64,000 bases of DNA, from the NCBI GenBank assembly GCA_049941595.1, contig JBNFNA010000002.1:205447-269446 (forward strand). Reading direction: 5' to 3'. Positions within the stretch are counted from its first letter, which is position 1, and every line of letters begins with the position of its first letter. The notes beneath the pieces were generated by a model. The model was not told where the DNA came from, did not search any database, and worked only from the letters and a program-made list of their open reading frames with translations. Source of the DNA: Pasteurella sp049941595. GTDB lineage: Bacteria; Pseudomonadota; Gammaproteobacteria; Enterobacterales; Pasteurellaceae. A program made the position numbers and the translations under genes. Positions 33,485 through 43,244 of this stretch are shown here, piece by piece.

Positions 33485-33907
33485 TTAAATATCGATCTGC
33501 TTTTCAAACCAACTTTCTAAAATTAAACAGGCAGAAATGCCGTCCACTTTACTTTTATTCAACGCTTTATAACCACCACGCTCAAAAATTTCGGCACGAG
33601 CTTCTGTCGTAGTTAAACGTTCATCTTGTAATTCAACTTGAACGCCAAAACGACCATTTAAACGGTTAGCAAATTTTCTGGCTCTTGCGGTCAGCTCTTG
33701 TTCTGTGCCGTCCATATTCAATGGCAATCCCACCACAACCAAATCTGGTCTCCATTCGTTTAAACATTTTTCGATCGCATCCCAATTTGGAATCCCATCT
33801 TGTGCTTTAAAGGCTGGTAAGGCTTGTGCTGTTCCAGTAATGCTCTGCCCAACTGCACAGCCAATACTTCGTGTGCCAAAATCAAAGGCTAATACTGTAA
33901 TGCCCAT
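33485..33907 (-). CDS. ruvX: Putative pre-16S rRNA nuclease
   Basis: 140 residues from MGITVLAFDFGTRSIGCAVG. A longer frame to 33976 runs through the end of yqgE and is rejected. RNase H-like fold with the first Asp in AFDFGTRS, LVVVGLPLNMDGT, and the ELQDERLTTTEA motif. YqgF/RuvX family, linked to 16S rRNA 5' maturation. The start overlaps the yqgE stop as TAATG, so it is co-translated. Last gene of rsmE-yqgE-ruvX. Confidence 0.95.
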   Translation of the reverse strand: MGITVLAFDFGTRSIGCAVGQSITGTAQALPAFKAQDGIPNWDAIEKCLNEWRPDLVVVGLPLNMDGTEQELTARARKFANRLNGRFGVQVELQDERLTTTEARAEIFERGGYKALNKSKVDGISACLILESWFEKQIDI

Positions 33908-34467
33908 TAGCAATGCCCCGCTTGATGAGCAAGATTGTGATGTTGAATGCCAAGCAACAAATTCGCCTCTAACCAACGATCTTCATAAGGCACATCAAAT
34001 AAAATACGATTATTGGCTGGCACAACTAACCAATCGTTATTCACGATTTCACTTTCAAGCTGGTTTGGTGACCAACTCGCACAACCCAACATAACCAAAT
34101 ATTTTTCAGGTGCTTGTTCTGTGCCAAACGTATCAATAATATCTGCAGAGGTCGTCAAAGTAAGCTGATCTGTGACTTTATAGCTATGTTTGAAATCCTG
34201 TTCTGTTTTGGTATGTAAAATAAAGCCACGTTCTACATTGGTTGGACCGCCTGCAAGCACTAAATCATCGCCATAACTGCGGTCAGTTTTCATCATAAAA
34301 TTCATTTTTGCGCACAACTCAGCGATACTTAAATCCGTTGGCTGGTTAAGAACTAAGCCCATTGTGCCTTGATCGTTATGTTCGCAAATATAAACCACAG
34401 AACGAGAAAAATAATTATCTTCCATTTGTGGCATTGCAATTAAAAAATGATCTTGTAATTCCATCAT
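33907..34467 (-). CDS. yqgE: UPF0301/AlgH family protein YqgE
   Basis: 186 residues from MMELQDHFLIAMP; the next ATG at 34464 is equally possible, and the upstream extension to 34506 enters rsmE. Conserved FLIAMP, FSRSVVYICEHN and GMVLNQP-type segments, and LAGGPTNVERGFILH. Function unknown; the family is linked by position to ruvX across Proteobacteria. E. coli has gshB between rsmE and yqgE; here the two are directly adjacent, with an 17-nt gap. Confidence 0.93.
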   Translation of the reverse strand: MMELQDHFLIAMPQMEDNYFSRSVVYICEHNDQGTMGLVLNQPTDLSIAELCAKMNFMMKTDRSYGDDLVLAGGPTNVERGFILHTKTEQDFKHSYKVTDQLTLTTSADIIDTFGTEQAPEKYLVMLGCASWSPNQLESEIVNNDWLVVPANNRILFDVPYEDRWLEANLLLGIQHHNLAHQAGHC

Positions 34468-34484
34468 TATCTCTCTTATTTGCG

Positions 34485-35219
34485 TTAACCGAGATCCCCA
34501 AAACAAATTTGTAATGCGCTAATTGCCGCAAGTGAAGCGGTTTCGGTGCGTAATACACGTTTCCCTAGCAACACTTCGGTAAAGCCTTGTTGTTCTGTTT
34601 GGGCAATCTCTTGTGGTGACAAGCCCCCTTCCGAGCCTATCAGTAAGCGTACCCCTTCCATCGGAATTTCTGGTAAGGTACAAATTGAATATTGGGCCCT
34701 TGGGTGCAAATTCAACTTCAATGCACCATCTTTTTCTGCACACCAATCTTGTAATTTCATCATTGGGCGAATTTCAGGAATCACATTACGTCCACATTGT
34801 TCACAAGCTGCAATGGCAATTTTTTGCCATTGCTGGATCTTTTTCTCCATTCGATCTGCACCTAATTTCACGCCACAGCGTTCTGACCACAGCGGCGTAA
34901 TCACATTCACACCAAGCTCAACGGATTTTTGTATCGTAAATTCCATTCGCTCACCACGTGAAATCACTTGCCCCAAATGGATTTTTAAGTTGCTCTCACG
35001 ATCGTCTAATTGTTGGTTTGAGATCTCCACCGCGACAGCTTTTTTACTCACTTGTGTAATAGTTGCCGCATAAGTATGGTTGCTACCATCAAATAATTCT
35101 AATTGCTCACCAACTTGCATACGCAACACACGCCCAACGTGATTGGCCGCATCTTCACTTAATTCACAAACTGTTATTCCCTGTAAGGAAGTAGGATGAT
35201 AAATTCGAGGTATTCTCAT
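34485..35219 (-). CDS. rsmE: 16S rRNA (uracil1498-N3)-methyltransferase
   Basis: 244 residues. N-terminal PUA-like RNA-binding domain (RIPRIYHP; AANHVGRVLRMQVGE) and a C-terminal SPOUT knot with LLIGSEGGLSPQE and LGKRVLRTETA, where S-adenosylmethionine binds. Methylates U1498 in the decoding centre. First gene of the leftward rsmE-yqgE-ruvX cluster. Confidence 0.95.
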   Translation of the reverse strand: MRIPRIYHPTSLQGITVCELSEDAANHVGRVLRMQVGEQLELFDGSNHTYAATITQVSKKAVAVEISNQQLDDRESNLKIHLGQVISRGERMEFTIQKSVELGVNVITPLWSERCGVKLGADRMEKKIQQWQKIAIAACEQCGRNVIPEIRPMMKLQDWCAEKDGALKLNLHPRAQYSICTLPEIPMEGVRLLIGSEGGLSPQEIAQTEQQGFTEVLLGKRVLRTETASLAAISALQICFGDLG

Positions 35220-35430
35220 AGTCTTGCTTTATTGTTTCGTTAGTCTTTTATCATATCAGAAAAGCCTATTTTCAGAGAGATAAATTCATTTTTTCTACGC
35301 CATATTGTTAACAATCAATTAATAATATTTCAACACAAAGCAAATTTATCAAAAATAATGAAAATATATAATAACCTCACTTATGCAGATAGCTCCGCAA
35401 AAGCAAATTAATCAACTAATAGAGGACATT

Positions 35431-35859
35431 ATGAAAAAAGTCACAAACGTTCACTATGCACCAGCAAAACACTGAGTTGGCAATGGTTTCCACGTCCAAT
35501 CTATGTTTAGCTATCAAGACAAAGATAAAAATTTAGACCCATTTTTATTAATGGATTATAACCCACCACGCCACTTTGAGAGCGGACGTAAAAGTGATTT
35601 TCGTGGTGTTGGCGAGCATCCACATCGTGGCTTTGAAACAGTCACCCTTTCCTATCAAGGTGAAATACAACACGCTGACTCCACAGGCGGTGGCGGTGTC
35701 ATTGGTACTGGCGATGTACAATGGATGGCGGCGGGTGGAGGAATTATGCACGAAGTATTTCATTCTGAAAAATTCTCTAAGGAAGGGGGAATGTTTGAAA
35801 TACTGCAAGCAATGTATGATATGCAAAGTGGTAAATTCGAAAAAATTGCAACTCAATAA
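35431..35859 (+). pseudogene. Broken pirin-family gene
   Basis: Starts MKKVTNVHYAPAKH after an AGAGGA ribosome site, then TGA at 35473-35475 where pirins have Trp (KHWVGNGF), and continues in frame through the cupin metal site GEHPHRGFETVTLSYQGE and AAGGGIMHEVFHSE. After KEGGMFEILQ the sequence jumps to a short C-terminal-like end, so about half of the usual length is missing. A premature stop plus an internal deletion make loss of function likely. A restart at 35503 would still be truncated. Confidence 0.88.
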
Positions 35860-35865
35860 ACTCAA

Positions 35866-35892
35866 AAAGTGCGGTTAAATCGACTGCACTTT
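35866..35892 (+). terminator. Hairpin with a USS after the pirin remnant
   Basis: AAAGTGC / GCACTTT stem where the left arm is a full uptake core (AAGTGCGGT) and the right arm a degenerate one, followed by CCTTTATG. Weak terminator candidate. Confidence 0.5.
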
Positions 35893-36001
35893 CCTTTATG
35901 TTCCCCTTCCTTGCTCTATTAAAAATAAATCATAAAGAGTAAAAAGTGTGGGCAAAAATCTGCTAAAATATGACTGATTTAGTACATAAAAATAAAGGCA
36001 T

Positions 36002-36715
36002 ATGATCGAAAATTGGCAACGTGGTTTTGTGTTACATCGCAAAGCATACAGTGAAACGAGCTTATTGGTGGACTTATTCACCGAAGAGGCGGGGCGTTTG
36101 ACTGTGATTGCCAAAGGTGCACGCGCCAAACGTTCCACGTTAAAAAGTGTTTTGCAGCCATTTACCCCCTTGTTACTCCGTTGGACTGGCAAAGGCGATC
36201 TCAAAACGCTCACCAAAGCAGAACCCGCAGCCATTGCACTGCCTTTACAACACACTGCATTGTACAGTGGCTTTTATGTCAATGAATTACTTAGCCGAGT
36301 GCTCGAACCTGAAACTGCGTATCCGCAACTTTTCCAAGATTATTTACGCTGTTTAACTGGGCTTGCTAGCGATACGCAACAAGTCGAGCCTTATTTACGC
36401 CATTTTGAATTTGAGCTGTTACACACGCTCGGTTATGGCGTAGATTTTTGCCATTGTGCTGGCTCGGGGCAAATGGTCGATGAAAATATGACTTATCGTT
36501 ATCGAGAAGAAAAAGGCTTCATCGCCTCATTAATTAAAGATAACCTCACCTTTTACGGACGAGATTTATTAGCCTTTGAAGCACGTGAATTCCACGATCC
36601 CGCCACCTTGCAAGCGGCAAAACGCTTTACACGAATGGCTCTGAAACCTTATCTAGGCAATAAACCATTGAAAAGTCGAGAATTATTTACACAATACGTT
36701 TTATATCAAAAATAA
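36002..36715 (+). CDS. recO: DNA repair protein RecO
   Basis: 237 residues. N-terminal OB fold (RGFVLHRKAYSETSLLVDLFTEEAGRL) and a helical C-terminal domain; the zinc-finger cysteines of some RecO proteins are not all present, as in other gammaproteobacteria. With RecR it loads RecA on SSB-coated gaps. AAGG precedes the ATG. Starts the rightward recO-rlmD-relA-dgkA cluster, the same order as in H. influenzae. Confidence 0.94.
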   Translation: MIENWQRGFVLHRKAYSETSLLVDLFTEEAGRLTVIAKGARAKRSTLKSVLQPFTPLLLRWTGKGDLKTLTKAEPAAIALPLQHTALYSGFYVNELLSRVLEPETAYPQLFQDYLRCLTGLASDTQQVEPYLRHFEFELLHTLGYGVDFCHCAGSGQMVDENMTYRYREEKGFIASLIKDNLTFYGRDLLAFEAREFHDPATLQAAKRFTRMALKPYLGNKPLKSRELFTQYVLYQK

Positions 36716-36718
36716 CTT

Positions 36719-38029
36719 ATGGTTTTACTTTACGCACCGCCAAAACAAAAACAAAAAACACCGCACTTTCGCACTGACATTATTGATTTGGACTATCAAG
36801 GCTTAGGTGTAGCAAAAATTCAAGGTAAAACCTGGTTTATTGAAAATGCCTTGCCTAGCGAAACAGTTGAAGTACAACCTATCGAAGAAAAACGCCAATA
36901 CAGTCGTGGTCTAGCTCGTAAAATTTTAAAACCAAGCCCTAAACGCCAGCAGCCACAATGTGAGTATTACCAACAATGTGGTGGCTGCCAAACTCAGCAT
37001 ATTTCTGTTGATTTACAACGTGCTGCCAAGCAAAAAGCACTTTTACAGCGCTTATCTAAACTGCAACCTGATTTGCAATTAATGCCAATGCTCACTGGCG
37101 ATGCGTGGCATTATCGCCGCCGTGTTCGGTTAAGTATGCTGTTTAACCCCAAAACAAAGCTGCTAGATATGGGATTTCGCCAAAAAAACTCTCAACAAAT
37201 CGTCAATATTCAGCATTGTGATGTTTTGGAACCTGAACTGAGCGAAATTTTACCTAAATTGACCGCACTTTTTGCCCAATGGTCAACGCCCAAGCAACTC
37301 GGGCATATTGAATTAGTCAAAGCAGATAATGGGATTGCAATGTTGCTCCGTCATATTGGAAATTTAACGGAAAATGACCGCACTTTATTGCTCAAATTTG
37401 CCCAACAAGAAAAACTAATGCTGTTTTTACAGCAAAAAGATGAGATTATTCAATTATGTGGCGAAGCACCGTTTTATCAGATTGGCAATCTAAAATTACA
37501 ATTTGATATTCGTGATTTTATTCAGGTCAATGCTGAGTTAAACCTGAAAATGGTCGCAACAGCGCTAGACTGGTTGGAACTGAACCCAACGGACAATGTG
37601 CTAGATTTATTCTGCGGAATGGGCAATTTTACCCTGCCATTAAGTCGCCAAGTGAAAACTGTGGTTGGAATTGAAGGTGTACAAGAAATGGTACAGAAAG
37701 CACACAATAATGCGGAACAAAACCAATGTGCTAATGTCCAATTTTACCAAACGAACCTTGATCAACGCTTCGCCGAACAAGCGTGGGCAAAGCAATCTTT
37801 TGATAAGATTTTACTGGATCCACCACGCACAGGTGCCGCTTTTGCATTAAATGCATTGTGCGAATTAGGCGCCCAAAAAATGTTGTATGTGTCTTGTAAT
37901 CCCGCTACTTTGGTGCGAGATACAGAAATCTTAGCCAACTTTGGCTACCGCTTAAAAAAAGTAGCAATGATCGATATGTTCCCACATACGGGACATTTAG
38001 AATCTATAAGTTTATTTGAGAAAAAATAG
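36719..38029 (+). CDS. rlmD: 23S rRNA (uracil1939-C5)-methyltransferase
   Basis: 436 residues. TRAM domain (DIIDLDYQGLGVAKIQGKTW), a 4Fe-4S cluster site CEYYQQCGGC with a later HCDVLE Cys, then the methyltransferase domain with LDLFCGMGNF (AdoMet), DPPRTGA and the catalytic Cys in YVSCNPATL. The start is 3 nt after the recO stop, with no clear ribosome site, so it is probably coupled. Uptake cores are embedded at about 36760, 37261 and 37377. Confidence 0.95.
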   Translation: MVLLYAPPKQKQKTPHFRTDIIDLDYQGLGVAKIQGKTWFIENALPSETVEVQPIEEKRQYSRGLARKILKPSPKRQQPQCEYYQQCGGCQTQHISVDLQRAAKQKALLQRLSKLQPDLQLMPMLTGDAWHYRRRVRLSMLFNPKTKLLDMGFRQKNSQQIVNIQHCDVLEPELSEILPKLTALFAQWSTPKQLGHIELVKADNGIAMLLRHIGNLTENDRTLLLKFAQQEKLMLFLQQKDEIIQLCGEAPFYQIGNLKLQFDIRDFIQVNAELNLKMVATALDWLELNPTDNVLDLFCGMGNFTLPLSRQVKTVVGIEGVQEMVQKAHNNAEQNQCANVQFYQTNLDQRFAEQAWAKQSFDKILLDPPRTGAAFALNALCELGAQKMLYVSCNPATLVRDTEILANFGYRLKKVAMIDMFPHTGHLESISLFEKK

Positions 38030-38037
38030 GATAGATT

Positions 38038-40260
38038 ATGGTTGCAGTACGAAGTTCTCATTTAGTCAATCCCAGCGAATTTGTGATTGAAAAATGGTGC
38101 GAAAATTTAGACCTACCTTCAGCAGTAAAAAGTACATTAATTGAAGCTTGGTATTATTCGCATCAAACGATCCTCGAACAACAACCAGTTCCCCCAACTT
38201 GCTCAACCTCGTCGGGTGTTGAAATGGTGGAAATTCTGCACAGTTTAAATATGGATGCAGACACCTTACTCACCGCAATGCTCTACCCGATTATTAATCA
38301 TAAACTGGTGGCACTTGACCAAATTGCAGAAAAATTTGGACACAATATCAGCAAGCTCGCCAAAGGCGTAATGGAAATGGATAACATTCGCCAGCTTAAC
38401 GCCAGCCAATCTGCCAACAGCTCACAAGTGGATAACATTCGCCGAATGCTACTGGCAATGGTGGACGACTTCCGTTGTGTGATTATCAAACTAGCTGAAC
38501 GTATTACATTTTTACGTGATGCGGAAAATCATTGCTCTGAAGAAGACAAGGTTTTGGCTGCCAAAGAATGTGCCAATATTTATGCACCTCTCGCTAACCG
38601 TTTAGGGATCGGGCAACTCAAATGGGAACTTGAAGACTATTGCTTCCGTTATTTACACCCTGAACAATATCGTAACATTGCTAAACTGTTGCAAGAGCGT
38701 CGTTTAGACCGTGAACAATATATTGCAGATTTTGTAGCGGAATTAAACGGCTATCTCAATGAAAATTTAGAAAAAGCAGAAGTGTATGGTCGCCCAAAAC
38801 ATATTTACAGTATTTGGCGAAAAATGCAGAAAAAACATCTTGAATTCAGTGATTTATATGATGTTCGCGCAGTGCGAATTATCGTACAAAAACTGCAAGA
38901 TTGTTATTCTGCGTTAGGGATTGTACACACCCATTTTAAACATATTCCAAAAGAATTTGATGACTATGTAGCCAACCCAAAACCAAACGGTTATCAATCT
39001 ATCCACACCGTTGTATTAGGCAAAGGCGGCAAACCAATTGAGGTGCAAATCCGCACCCAACAAATGCACGACGATGCAGAATTAGGTGTCGCTGCCCACT
39101 GGAAATACAAAGAAGGTGAAATTAGCGGTCGCTCCGGCTACGAAGAAAAAATCACTTGGTTACGCAAACTATTGGCGTGGCAAGATGATATTACAGATTC
39201 TGGCGAAGTAATGGCAGAAATGCGTAGTCAAGTTTTTGACGATCGTGTCTATGTATTTACACCAAAAGGGGAAGTGATCGATTTACCGACTGGCTCAACC
39301 CCATTGGACTTTGCTTATGCGATCCACAGCGAAATTGGTCACCGTTGCATTGGTGCGAAAGTGGGTGGGCGAATTGTGCCATTTACCTATCAGTTACAAA
39401 TGGGTGATCAAGTCGATATTATCACCCAGAAAAATCCAAACCCAAGCCGTGACTGGTTAAACCCAAATTTAGGCTTTACGCATACTGCAAAAGCGAGAGC
39501 CAAAATCCACGCTTGGTTTAGGAAACAAGATCGCGATAAAAATATTCCTGCAGGTAAAGAAATGCTCGAAAACGAGATTACTCGTTTGAATATCACCTTA
39601 AAACAAGTGGAACAACACGGTTTACCACGCTACAACCTCAAAAACCTCGATGATTTATATTCTGGTTTAGGTGGCGGTGATATTCGTCTTAACCACTTAA
39701 TTAACTATTTACAAAACAAGCTCATCAAGGTGAGTGCACAGGAAGCAGACGAAGAAATTTTACGTCACGTAGCCAATAAAAGTGCGGTCAACTCGCAGCA
39801 TAAATCAGATAAAAAAGGCTTTGTGATTGTAGAAGGCGTCGGCAACTTAATGCACCATATTGCACGTTGTTGTCAGCCAATTCCAGGCGATGACATTGTC
39901 GGCTACATTACAATGGGCAGAGGCATTTCGATTCACCGTAGCGACTGCGAACAATTCCTTGAGCTACAAAATGCTCACCCTGAACGTGTTGTGGATTCCG
40001 TATGGGGTGAAAATTATTCCAGTGGCTTTAGGCTGAATATTCGTATTATTGCCAGCGACCGCAACGGCTTATTACGTGATATAACTACGATATTAGCCAA
40101 TGATAAAATCAGCGTTTCTGGTATTTCCAGCCGTATCGATCAGAAAAAACAGCTTGCGACTATTGATATGGAAATTGAGCTGAATAATGTCCAAATTTTA
40201 AGTAAAATTTTAGCACGTCTTTCTAAACTTGAAGATGTGATTGAAGCAAAACGTCTATAA
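38038..40260 (+). CDS. relA: (p)ppGpp synthetase RelA
   Basis: 740-residue ribosome-associated stringent-response enzyme. The N-terminal hydrolase-like domain lacks the HD metal motif (MLYPIINHK in its place), so it is synthesis-only. The synthetase domain has RAVRIIV, EFDDYVANPKPNGYQSIHT and AAHWKYKEG. TGS (VYVFTPKGEVIDLP), zinc-finger (ARCCQPIPGDDI, HRSDC) and ACT (SDRNGLLRDIT) domains follow. Makes ppGpp when uncharged tRNA enters the A site. The ATG is 8 nt after rlmD. Confidence 0.97.
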   Translation: MVAVRSSHLVNPSEFVIEKWCENLDLPSAVKSTLIEAWYYSHQTILEQQPVPPTCSTSSGVEMVEILHSLNMDADTLLTAMLYPIINHKLVALDQIAEKFGHNISKLAKGVMEMDNIRQLNASQSANSSQVDNIRRMLLAMVDDFRCVIIKLAERITFLRDAENHCSEEDKVLAAKECANIYAPLANRLGIGQLKWELEDYCFRYLHPEQYRNIAKLLQERRLDREQYIADFVAELNGYLNENLEKAEVYGRPKHIYSIWRKMQKKHLEFSDLYDVRAVRIIVQKLQDCYSALGIVHTHFKHIPKEFDDYVANPKPNGYQSIHTVVLGKGGKPIEVQIRTQQMHDDAELGVAAHWKYKEGEISGRSGYEEKITWLRKLLAWQDDITDSGEVMAEMRSQVFDDRVYVFTPKGEVIDLPTGSTPLDFAYAIHSEIGHRCIGAKVGGRIVPFTYQLQMGDQVDIITQKNPNPSRDWLNPNLGFTHTAKARAKIHAWFRKQDRDKNIPAGKEMLENEITRLNITLKQVEQHGLPRYNLKNLDDLYSGLGGGDIRLNHLINYLQNKLIKVSAQEADEEILRHVANKSAVNSQHKSDKKGFVIVEGVGNLMHHIARCCQPIPGDDIVGYITMGRGISIHRSDCEQFLELQNAHPERVVDSVWGENYSSGFRLNIRIIASDRNGLLRDITTILANDKISVSGISSRIDQKKQLATIDMEIELNNVQILSKILARLSKLEDVIEAKRL

Positions 40261-40284
40261 CATCGCTAATAAATAGGATTATTT

Positions 40285-40641
40285 ATGTATAAAACAACGG
40301 GCTTAACGCATTTAATTAAAGCAACAGGTTATTCATTGAAGGGACTCAAATTTGCGATACGACACGAAACTGCTTTTCGTCACGAATTACTTTGCTGCGT
40401 TTTTCTCGTGCCACTGGCGTTTTGGCTAGGTGATAACGGGGCTGAAATTGCATTACTGCTTGGCTCATTATTACTGGTACTTGCGTTAGAATTAGTCAAT
40501 AGCGCCATTGAGTCTGTCGTCGACCGTGTAGGGTTAGAACACCACGAATTATCAGGACGTGCAAAAGATCTTGGCTCGGCTGCCGTATTTGTTGCAATGG
40601 TCGCGGTTGCCATTGCTTGGGGTTGTATTATTTTTTATTAA
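40285..40641 (+). CDS. dgkA: Diacylglycerol kinase (prokaryotic type)
   Basis: 118-residue integral membrane enzyme with three helices and the family signature ELVNSAIESVVDRVG. AIRHETAFRHEL at the N-terminal amphipathic part and ARAKD-type GRAKDLGSAAVF also match. Recycles diacylglycerol from envelope glycan synthesis to phosphatidate. Last gene of the cluster; a strong terminator follows. Confidence 0.96.
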   Translation: MYKTTGLTHLIKATGYSLKGLKFAIRHETAFRHELLCCVFLVPLAFWLGDNGAEIALLLGSLLLVLALELVNSAIESVVDRVGLEHHELSGRAKDLGSAAVFVAMVAVAIAWGCIIFY

Positions 40642-40693
40642 TCCATTCCAATAGAAATAGGTATAGTCAACTATCCCTATTTTTTACCAAAAT

Positions 40694-40733
40694 AAAAGCC
40701 TTTGCTGACTACAAGAGTACAGCAAAGGCTTTT
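40694..40733. terminator. Bidirectional terminator dgkA/glmS
   Basis: Perfect 14-bp stem AAAAGCCTTTGCTG / CAGCAAAGGCTTTT with a 12-nt loop. Confidence 0.93.
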
Positions 40734-40775
40734 TTAAAACTTTCAGAAAATGCACCGCACTTTCTATATCAGCAA

Positions 40776-42608
40776 TTATTCCACAGTAACCGCTTTCGCT
40801 AAATTACGTGGCTGATCCACATCAGTGCCTTTAATTAAAGCAACGTGATAAGACAATAATTGCATTGGCACGGTGTAGAAAATCGGTGCAACCAGTGGAT
40901 TTACTGTTGGCATTGTGATGATCTTCATACCATCACTTTCTACAAAACCGGCTTCTTTATCTGCAAAGACATACAACTGACCGCCACGTGCACGCACTTC
41001 TTCAATATTCGACTTCACTTTTTCAAGCAAATCATTGGTTGGTGCAACAACGATCACAGGCATATCTGCATCGATCAATGCTAAAGGCCCGTGTTTCAAC
41101 TCACCAGCTGCATAAGCTTCCGCGTGAATATAAGAAATTTCTTTTAACTTCAATGAAGCTTCCATTGCGATTGGATAATATTCTCCACGGCCTAAGAATA
41201 AGGCGTGATGTTTCTCCGCAAAGTCTTCCGCTAGACTTTCAATACTTGAGTCAAATGCAAGCGCCTTTTCGATATCCGCTGGCAATGAATGTAATGCTTT
41301 AATAATTTCAGCTTCTTTTTCCGCCGAAATAGTGCCTTTTAATTTACCCAATGCAGTGACTAACATTAATAAGGTCACTAATTGGGTAGTAAATGCCTTG
41401 GTTGATGCTACACCAATTTCAACACCTGCACGGGTCATAAAGGCAAGATCAGACTCACGCACAAGGGATGAACCCGCCACATTACAAATGGTCATTGCCC
41501 CCATATAGCCTTTTTCTTTGGCTAAACGCAATGCTGCAAGTGTATCTGCCGTTTCACCCGATTGTGAAAGTGTGATAAGTAAACTATTTGGACGGGTCAC
41601 GAATTTACGGTAGCGAAATTCTGATGCAATTTCAACATCACAGCTTACGCCTGCTAGATCTTCAAACCAATAACGTGCCACCATACCTGCGTTGTATGAA
41701 GTACCACAAGCCACAATTTGAATATGCTCGACTCGTGAAAGTAATTCCTTTGCACCGTTACCAATACTCTCCACCACCACAGAATTATGTAGAATTCGCC
41801 CTTCCATTGTGTTGATAAGTGCGGTCGGTTGTTCAAAAATTTCTTTTTGCATAAAGTGGCGGAATTTGCCTTTGTCTGCGGCATCATTCGACAAGTGAGA
41901 ATCGAGAACTTCACGTTCCACTTTTTGCCCGTTCACATCATAAATATCAACAGAACGACGTGTAATTTCAGCAATATCCCCTTCTTCAAGGAACATAAAG
42001 CGACGAGTAACACTTAATAGTGCCAATTGATCGGAAGCAAGGAAGTTTTCACCGATACCTAAACCAATAACGAGTGGGCTACCTGAACGTGCTGCAACAA
42101 GGTGTTGAGGATTTTCACGATCCATCACCACCATACCATAAGCCCCTTTGAGCTGTTTTACGACTTTTTGTACGGCTTCTAATAAGTTGCTCGCTGTACG
42201 CATCTCCCATTCCACTAAATGGGCAATCACTTCAGTATCGGTTTGAGATAAAAAGACATAGCCTTTGGCTTGTAACTCTGAACGAAGTTCTTCGTAATTT
42301 TCAATAATACCATTGTGAACAACGGCAAAATTACCTGAAGTATGAGGATGTGCATTATCTTCAGAAGGCTGACCGTGTGTCGCCCAACGCGTGTGGGCAA
42401 TCCCCGTTCCGCCAATTAATGGTTTCTCCATAACGGCATCATCCAACGCTTTTACTTTCCCTAAACAACGAATTCGTTGTAATTCTTGCTGGTCATTCAC
42501 AACAGCTACACCTGCTGAGTCATAACCACGGTACTCTAAACGATGTAAGCCATTAATCAAAATTTCAGCAACATCACGCTGTGCAACAGCACCAACAATA
42601 CCACACAT
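40776..42608 (-). CDS. glmS: Glutamine-fructose-6-phosphate aminotransferase
   Basis: 610 residues; first step of UDP-GlcNAc synthesis. N-terminal glutaminase begins MCGIVGAV (Cys2 nucleophile) with HTRWATHGQPSE. Two SIS sugar-isomerase domains follow: CGTSYNAGMVARYW and SQSGETADTL, and then GRGEYYPIAMEASLKLKEISY. Ends with the conserved PRNLAKAVTVE. AAAGGAA ribosome site. Without the glmU neighbour found in enterics. No ribozyme is seen upstream. Confidence 0.98.
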   Translation of the reverse strand: MCGIVGAVAQRDVAEILINGLHRLEYRGYDSAGVAVVNDQQELQRIRCLGKVKALDDAVMEKPLIGGTGIAHTRWATHGQPSEDNAHPHTSGNFAVVHNGIIENYEELRSELQAKGYVFLSQTDTEVIAHLVEWEMRTASNLLEAVQKVVKQLKGAYGMVVMDRENPQHLVAARSGSPLVIGLGIGENFLASDQLALLSVTRRFMFLEEGDIAEITRRSVDIYDVNGQKVEREVLDSHLSNDAADKGKFRHFMQKEIFEQPTALINTMEGRILHNSVVVESIGNGAKELLSRVEHIQIVACGTSYNAGMVARYWFEDLAGVSCDVEIASEFRYRKFVTRPNSLLITLSQSGETADTLAALRLAKEKGYMGAMTICNVAGSSLVRESDLAFMTRAGVEIGVASTKAFTTQLVTLLMLVTALGKLKGTISAEKEAEIIKALHSLPADIEKALAFDSSIESLAEDFAEKHHALFLGRGEYYPIAMEASLKLKEISYIHAEAYAAGELKHGPLALIDADMPVIVVAPTNDLLEKVKSNIEEVRARGGQLYVFADKEAGFVESDGMKIITMPTVNPLVAPIFYTVPMQLLSYHVALIKGTDVDQPRNLAKAVTVE

Positions 42609-42821
42609 AAACGTTCCTTTTTTAAAAAGTAATGGAAAATTGACCGCTCTTTTTCTCTTTAGTACTGCTTAAAGAAAGTAAAGGGCATCAGAAAAAAAAT
42701 AATTGCAAAATATTATAGATGTGAACGGAGGAATGTAAACAAAAAATTCATTTGGAGTATAAATAGAAAATAAAAAGCCCCGTTTTAGTACGGAGCTTTA
42801 GATATCTTTTATCTATAAAAA

Positions 42822-43094
42822 TTATTTTACTGCGTCTTTTAATGCTTTGCCCGCAACGAATGCTGGAACTTTAGATGCTGCAATTTTGATCTCTGCACCA
42901 GTTTGTGGGTTACGACCAGTACGCGCTTTACGCTCATTCACTTTGAATGTACCAAAACCAATTAATTGTACAGATTCACCAGCTTTTAAACTACCAGAGA
43001 TAGCTTCTAAAGTTGCTTCTAAAGCAGCTTTAGCTTGTTTTTTATTTAATTCAGCTGCACTAGCGATTGCATCGATTAAATCCGTTTTATTCAT
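42822..43094 (-). CDS. hup: DNA-binding protein HU
   Basis: 90-residue histone-like nucleoid protein: MNKTDLIDAIA, VQLIGFGTFKVNERKARTGRNP (DNA-intercalating arm with the Pro) and FVAGKALKDAV. Alpha/beta HU not distinguished. Lies downstream of yjaG and hemE in the order also seen in E. coli (hemE-nfi-yjaG-hupA), here without nfi. Confidence 0.97.
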   Translation of the reverse strand: MNKTDLIDAIASAAELNKKQAKAALEATLEAISGSLKAGESVQLIGFGTFKVNERKARTGRNPQTGAEIKIAASKVPAFVAGKALKDAVK

Positions 43095-43244
43095 AAATTA
43101 ATACCTTCTACTTTATTCAAAATATGTGGAAGAACACTATGTGTTTCCGATAAATGCCGTTACTGTAATAACAGTAACGCCAAGCTTAATCTAACTTTGC
43201 GATAAAAAAAAGAAAGATTTTTTAAAATTGCTATAAATATCACA

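Noticed and set aside
35473..35475. In-frame TGA in pirin as selenocysteine
   Set aside because: The position is Trp in relatives, no SECIS-like hairpin is evident, and the gene is also internally deleted.
42609..42821. glmS ribozyme or other riboswitch upstream of glmS
   Set aside because: No conserved core is seen; gammaproteobacteria regulate glmS by other means.
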